A stretch of 64,000 bases of DNA from Bolinopsis microptera (taxonomy: Eukaryota > Ctenophora > Tentaculata > Lobata > Bolinopsidae). Both the position numbers and the translations under genes were made by a program. Location: positions 3,371,902 to 3,435,901 of the forward strand of contig NC_087076.1 of the NCBI RefSeq assembly GCF_026151205.1, read 5' to 3'. Shown here one piece after another: positions 59,443-64,000 of the stretch. A model generated the notes under the pieces. That model did not search any database. It saw only the letters and a program-made list of their open reading frames with translations, and was not told the DNA's origin. Each line of letters opens with the position of its first letter. The first letter of the stretch is position 1.

Positions 59443-61975
59443 CACTCTATAATATAAAGATCTGTGCGACACAATGCGACACAGTGCGACACAGTGCGAC
59501 AAAGTGCGACACAGTGTGACACAGTGCGGTCATTGTGTAATTTATGTTATCATGTTATTACTCCTACTGTTCACACACATTTCTAGGTTCATAGGACGGA
59601 CTATATCGTATTCTATTGCACAAGTGTTAGATTCAAGTTACCGTGTCAAGGTTAGCGCCTGTTTGCCGATCTTATTCAACTTAAATCCCTTAAAAGTTCG
59701 GATGGAGTTTTATGGAGTTCGTAACGTTTTTGAAATGATCGCCCTCATGATAACTTACAATTCCATGGTGTTAGGTCACAAATTTATATGTTTGTCATAT
59801 ACATGATGACATTGCGATGTTTTAAATTTTCCCTACTTTTTTGTCAAAACATGGTCAAAATTGTGTGTGAATTTCTCATTTTGTTTATTTGGCACACGAT
59901 TCACCTCGGAAGAAATAATAATGACATTAACAATACATATGTTATGCAGCTGCTGAAAATGAGTCATTGTTAGACAGATTTGATATTCCCCAAAGTTGGC
60001 TATCGTAAATAAATACCTCTGATTTCTCTTTGCTTCAGTCCCTCATTATTATAACTCGGACTTCTTCACAATGAATATCTTAGATATTTATATCAGTCAC
60101 ACTTTTTAGAGAATAATATTACTTTTTGTCAGTGTTCATGTTGCTTGATCCAGAATGTAGCATGTAGTATGGTAGTTTTATAAGAGTTTCAACACATATC
60201 AACTTTTAGCGTTCTTCACATGAGTCAGTTCACTTGTACGAATTCACTGTTCTGCTTATAACAAGAGTTACGTTTGATCGAAGCTACAATACTGAACTGT
60301 AAATGTTGTCATCAGCAGCCAGATATAATTCTTACAATCATAAGATATTATTTGTGATATGTATTTCTACATTTGTTTTAGTCATGTTCGATATCTGCTC
60401 CTTACATTGAACGTAGTCGTATATTGCTTAGTAGCTAGCAAATTATTATTCAGGCTATACTGAGCTGTGTAATATCAAAAGAGTATGAGACAATGAAAAT
60501 CACCGTTTAATACTCCTAAACTGAATCTATATTTAAGTAACAATGCAGTGGTCAATGGTTATGTATTTTACGATCATCCAATACATTCAATATGAATATC
60601 ATTGCTCACCTAAATTATGTAAGGTCCTGGTTCTTCCCACTTTTCTAATTTCCTCTCACCTGATAGAGACAATAAAAGCACATTACATGTTAATCGAGGT
60701 TTTTTTCATGATCATATAAATAAAATAAATAATATCTTATTTCATATTTTTATAATTCCATAACTTTATATTGTTGCCTCTTGTGTTTTGCAGAGCATTA
60801 TTCAGTCAACCATATCCATTTATCTGTGTTGAGACTTGAGTGTATGTGGCAGGCTAATTGGGATTGACAGTACGTGACCAGTAATATAATATTATCATTC
60901 GAATTATTCTCTTTGGAATTGACTGGCAGAGTTACCGTGCTCATTTTAACATTTGAGAAGTTAGCAGCTTTATTTTGTGAATTTGTATTCAACTTTCAAC
61001 CACTTTGCTTGAAGAATTTGTATTGAATGTTATGAGAAATATCCGGAATGAATGAGTGGCTCTCTTCTCTGATCTTTTATAATTAATCCGAATTATCCGA
61101 TATTGTATTCTGTCATCACTTTTTTCAACGGATTCAAATTGACGTAACAGCATGGACAAATGCTCTGCTCACTGTAAATCTCGTTTTTGAATTTCTTCAT
61201 GGGTGACGTATGTTGTTTAGGCTGACAATTTTATATTTTGTACCGTCAACAAATGGGCTCGTTAATTTTAGCCACGCCCACAACGAAGAATTGTCAATAT
61301 GTGATAAAATTAAACTGTGATATTTATACTTAATTAGCAATCACTATTAACGCTATCAAGCTACAGCGATCTCTGTTGTTTAAACATAATTAATATCTTG
61401 ACAAACCTATATTATATTGATGAAGGAGCAAATATGTTGCTCCGTGTAGAGATGACCGTGTAATGAATTCTTGGCTGACTTCTTGAAAAGTTTTGCCCAC
61501 CCGCTGTGCATATATATCAATTTCTATATGTTAAGATAGAGTGAAGATACATATCTTTGATATCAATTGTGTTGGTTGTATAGTTTATCTGCTTGTATTC
61601 GAAGTTTTCTGATATATATAATATGAAGAAGCTGTGTCATTTCGTGAAAATTTCGTGCATATAGTGCTTAATAAAATCCAATTACTTTGACATATACAGT
61701 CATAGACTCTATACTATAGAGGAGTTCTTAACAACTTTCAGCGACTCAAAGTTATAACTTATGTACTTATTAGGTTTAAACGCCGCCTTTTGGTCATGGT
61801 CAAGGCTTCGCATTGTTCATGTTGCTAGTAAGGGGCTCGACAGTCATGTAATCCACTTTTCCGATCATAATTTAATTGTTATATGGTTTATTGATGTTAT
61901 CGTTTGTTTAATCTACTTTCGTCTTTATATAGATTTTATGGAATAAAACAGATTTTATCTGATCGCTCGAAGTAG
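59443..61975. other. CatSper 3' flank and intergenic DNA
   Basis: Starts with the CatSper 3' UTR, including a short TGCGACACAG repeat (59462-59528). The rest is AT-rich with no supported gene. Confidence 0.5.
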
Positions 61976-63512
61976 AACTGGATAGAGAGCTGGTCAGGAC
62001 GCTGATGTTGAGTTATGAGAGCAGACTGAAGCTGTTGCCGTCCTCATGTCTCAAGACAATCCTCCCACGAGTTGCTTCTCCTGCACTCGCTTCACAAATA
62101 CTCTTTCAAGGTTCGTTTTGTTGCTGTTTCGTTTTCAAATTTACCCGGTTTTCATGCTGCTCTATTGTTTAAGACAAGTTTTCTGTTTAACTTTAAGTTT
62201 AACATACGACTAAGTAACTGAAGATGTAGAATCTGCTCCATTAACATTTCGAATCCCGGCAACTTGATAAACATTTCAGATTAGTGCGACGAAATAGTAT
62301 AAAGCCTTACGAAACTGATACCTCAGATAAGGTAAATAAGTCAATTTAGAATGTCAGTAGTTTGAAGATCGGCAAGTTTCCATAAACGATATTTTATGAT
62401 CGGCGCCGATAATCGCTTATTGAGCGCTTTCTCGGCGTTTTTTTTAAAAAACCGTTTATAATCGATTTTTTTACGATTATAAACGGTTCAAAAAAAATCG
62501 CTTATAATCGACTATAATTGATGTCATAATTCAAAAAAGCGCTTTTTTGAATTTAAAAGCGCTTATAAGCGCTTTTAAGCGCTTATAAGCGTCGCTGAGC
62601 GATTTGAAAGCGGTTTTCCAGTAGGATTGGCGCCAAAAACGGGTGGATAAGCGGTTGGCCGGATAAGCGATTCGTAGGCGCTTTTTTGAACCATTTATAA
62701 GCGATTATAAGCGCTTATAATTGGGGTGCAATTTAGCTGTTTGTAAAGCGCAAATAAAGCGCTTATAAGCGCTTTTAAAATTGAGTCAGGAAAACGCTAT
62801 ATTACATCTTATAACCGCTTATAATCGATTATAATCGCTTTTTAGAAATCGCTTATAACGGCTAATTCATCGCTATTTTACCGCTTTTACCGCTTTTCCT
62901 ATCATCCATGGCCAGGTGAGCAGGAATTAAAAAGCGCTTATAAGCGCTTTATTTGCGCTTTACAAACAGCTAAATTGCACCCCAATTATAAGCGCTTATA
63001 ATCGCTTATAAATGGTTCAAAAAAGCGCCTACGAATCGCTTATCCGGCCAACCGCTTATCCACCTGTTTTTGGCGCCAATCCTACTGGAAAACCGCTTTC
63101 AAATCGCTCAGCGACGCTTATAAGCGCTTAAAAGCGCTTATAAGCGCTTTTAAATTAAAAAAAGCGCTTTTTTGAATTATGACATCAATTATAGTCGATT
63201 ATAAGCGATTTTTTTTGAACCGTTTATAATCGTAAAAAAATCGATTATAAACGGTTTTTAAAAAAAAAGCGCCGAGAAAGCGCTCAATAAGCGATTATCG
63301 GCGCCGATCATAAAATATCGTTTATGAAAACTTGCCTGAAGATCTTCTCCAAAAAACAAAAAATATAAAATAGTAATCAACAATCCGGCAAATTATTGAC
63401 AATTTTAAATAAAAACTTGATTTGAAGTCAACAATTTTTCAGCACAATGTTAATGGAACCACTGTCCTCAAAGTTTACCAAAATGAGGCTGCTCTTAAAA
63501 TGGAAAAATCTG
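61976..63512 (+). CDS. Three internal exons of an unidentified gene
   Basis: The exon about 61976-62110 encodes ELDRELVRTLMLSYESRLKL and then TILPRVASPALASQILFQ. The exon 62285-62331 adds VRRNSIKPYETDTSDK, and the exon 63443-63512 adds HNVNGTTVLKVYQNEAALKM before a GTAAGT donor. Phases agree (1, 0, 1) and borders are GT/AG; the first acceptor (GAAGTAG) is weak. The first exon looks like an alpha-helical repeat protein. I do not recognise the family. The start and end of the gene are not visible; it should continue past 64000. The intron 62332-63442 contains the large foldback element. Confidence 0.5.
62371..63336. mobile_element. 966-bp foldback element with about 407-bp arms and 8-bp target duplication
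   Basis: The left arm 62371-62777 and right arm 62930-63336 are near-perfect reverse complements with outer ends GGCAAGTTT and AACTTGCC. The exact octamer TGAAGATC flanks both sides (62363-62370 and 63337-63344). The arms are built of short palindromes such as AAGCGCTTATAAGCGCTT and GGCGCCGAT. The roughly 150-bp centre has no coding capacity. An 8-bp duplication suggests mobilisation by a hAT-type or other 8-bp-duplicating transposase. Confidence 0.93.
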
Positions 63513-64000
63513 GTAAGTCTTTGACTTTTAATCGATTTTGTTAACGTCCTGTGCAATTGCAAACCATGGTGTGACTGTGAATGGCAGTGTCTTTAATTAG
63601 AGCTGCGAAAATGACACGAGTGCACATGCATGCATAATTTGCATATGCTTAATTGCTTACGGTTGCCATTATGCTGCCGGGGAGTGTGTACCATTGTACC
63701 AAAAGGATCCTACCGCCACAAGACACGGAGATCGACACCTCGTCCACTAGTTTGCTATGGTCACCATTTTTTGTGCTATTTCATAATTTACTATCGAAAG
63801 TTCCGGTTGGCGATTCAGTTAATCGGTGTTCTAAAGAAGTTTCTGTCACATCCGTGTGCCTTCTTAGTTCAGATTGATAAACGTCTGTTTACGTATGTTT
63901 ACGTCAGGCCAAAATATTTGGTGTAAATTCTACGAATGGTACAATAGCGAGAGAAAAGCAATTAATTAAGCTGTCATGCCTGATATCATTACTCATTGGA
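63513..64000. other. Intron or 3' flank of the unidentified gene
   Basis: Follows the donor at 63513. Two overlapping plus frames (63630-63926, 63653-63877) lack domains and splice support. I see nothing else. Confidence 0.5.

Noticed and set aside
62245-62265. tRNA B-box-like TTCGAATCCCGGC
   Set aside because: No matching A box or acceptor stem upstream at the right distance.

Overview
The window is nuclear DNA from a marine-invertebrate-like animal. Genes are split by spliceosomal introns of roughly 100 bp to 2.7 kb with GT/AG borders, intergenic DNA is AT-rich, and the spaces are full of minisatellites, MITE-like inverted repeats and decayed LINE pieces. The LINE fragments resemble families I know from cnidarians, so a cnidarian or another early-branching marine animal is my best guess. 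The species cannot be fixed from the sequence. There are no bacterial, plasmid or viral features.

Layout: (1) 2519-8428 (+) holds 14 exons of a secreted-type protein with a coiled coil, eight EGF repeats and a glycine-rich domain like the one in ALK/LTK receptors, but no kinase. (2) 10804-19092 (-) holds the N-terminal part of an anoctamin (TMEM16): a long disordered first exon with an apparent one-base frameshift, then three or four exons of the cytosolic dimerisation domain. No membrane part was found, so the gene must continue beyond the left edge (with the EGF gene inside its intron) or be broken. (3) 19093-31652 is mostly non-coding with several minisatellites and one short minus-strand coding exon at 25901-26005. 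(4) 31653-32291 (-) is an intronless EFCAB9-like EF-hand protein ending in a prenylation box. (5) 33628-43351 (+) is a complete 18-exon SND1/Tudor-SN gene, divergent from EFCAB9 across 1.3 kb. (6) 43352-54860 is a repeat graveyard: a LINE remnant split by a palindromic element, a hAT-like MITE, a 506-bp inverted-repeat element and fragments of other repeats. (7) 54861-59442 (+) is a complete four-exon CatSper channel subunit, closest to CatSper1. (8) 61976-63512 (+) holds three exons of an unidentified gene, with a 966-bp foldback element inside one intron.

The main biological observation is that the sperm calcium channel pore subunit CatSper1 and its calcium-sensor partner EFCAB9 lie about 23 kb apart, with only SND1 between them. 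The EFCAB9-like protein carries a C-terminal CVIM motif, which predicts farnesylation and would give a membrane anchor I do not know from the mammalian protein. The main structural observation is the near-perfect foldback element at 62371-63336, which is flanked by an exact 8-bp target duplication and built from palindromic GCGCTTATAAGCGC modules.

Exon borders were placed by eye from splice signals and reading-phase agreement. No alignment or database search was run.
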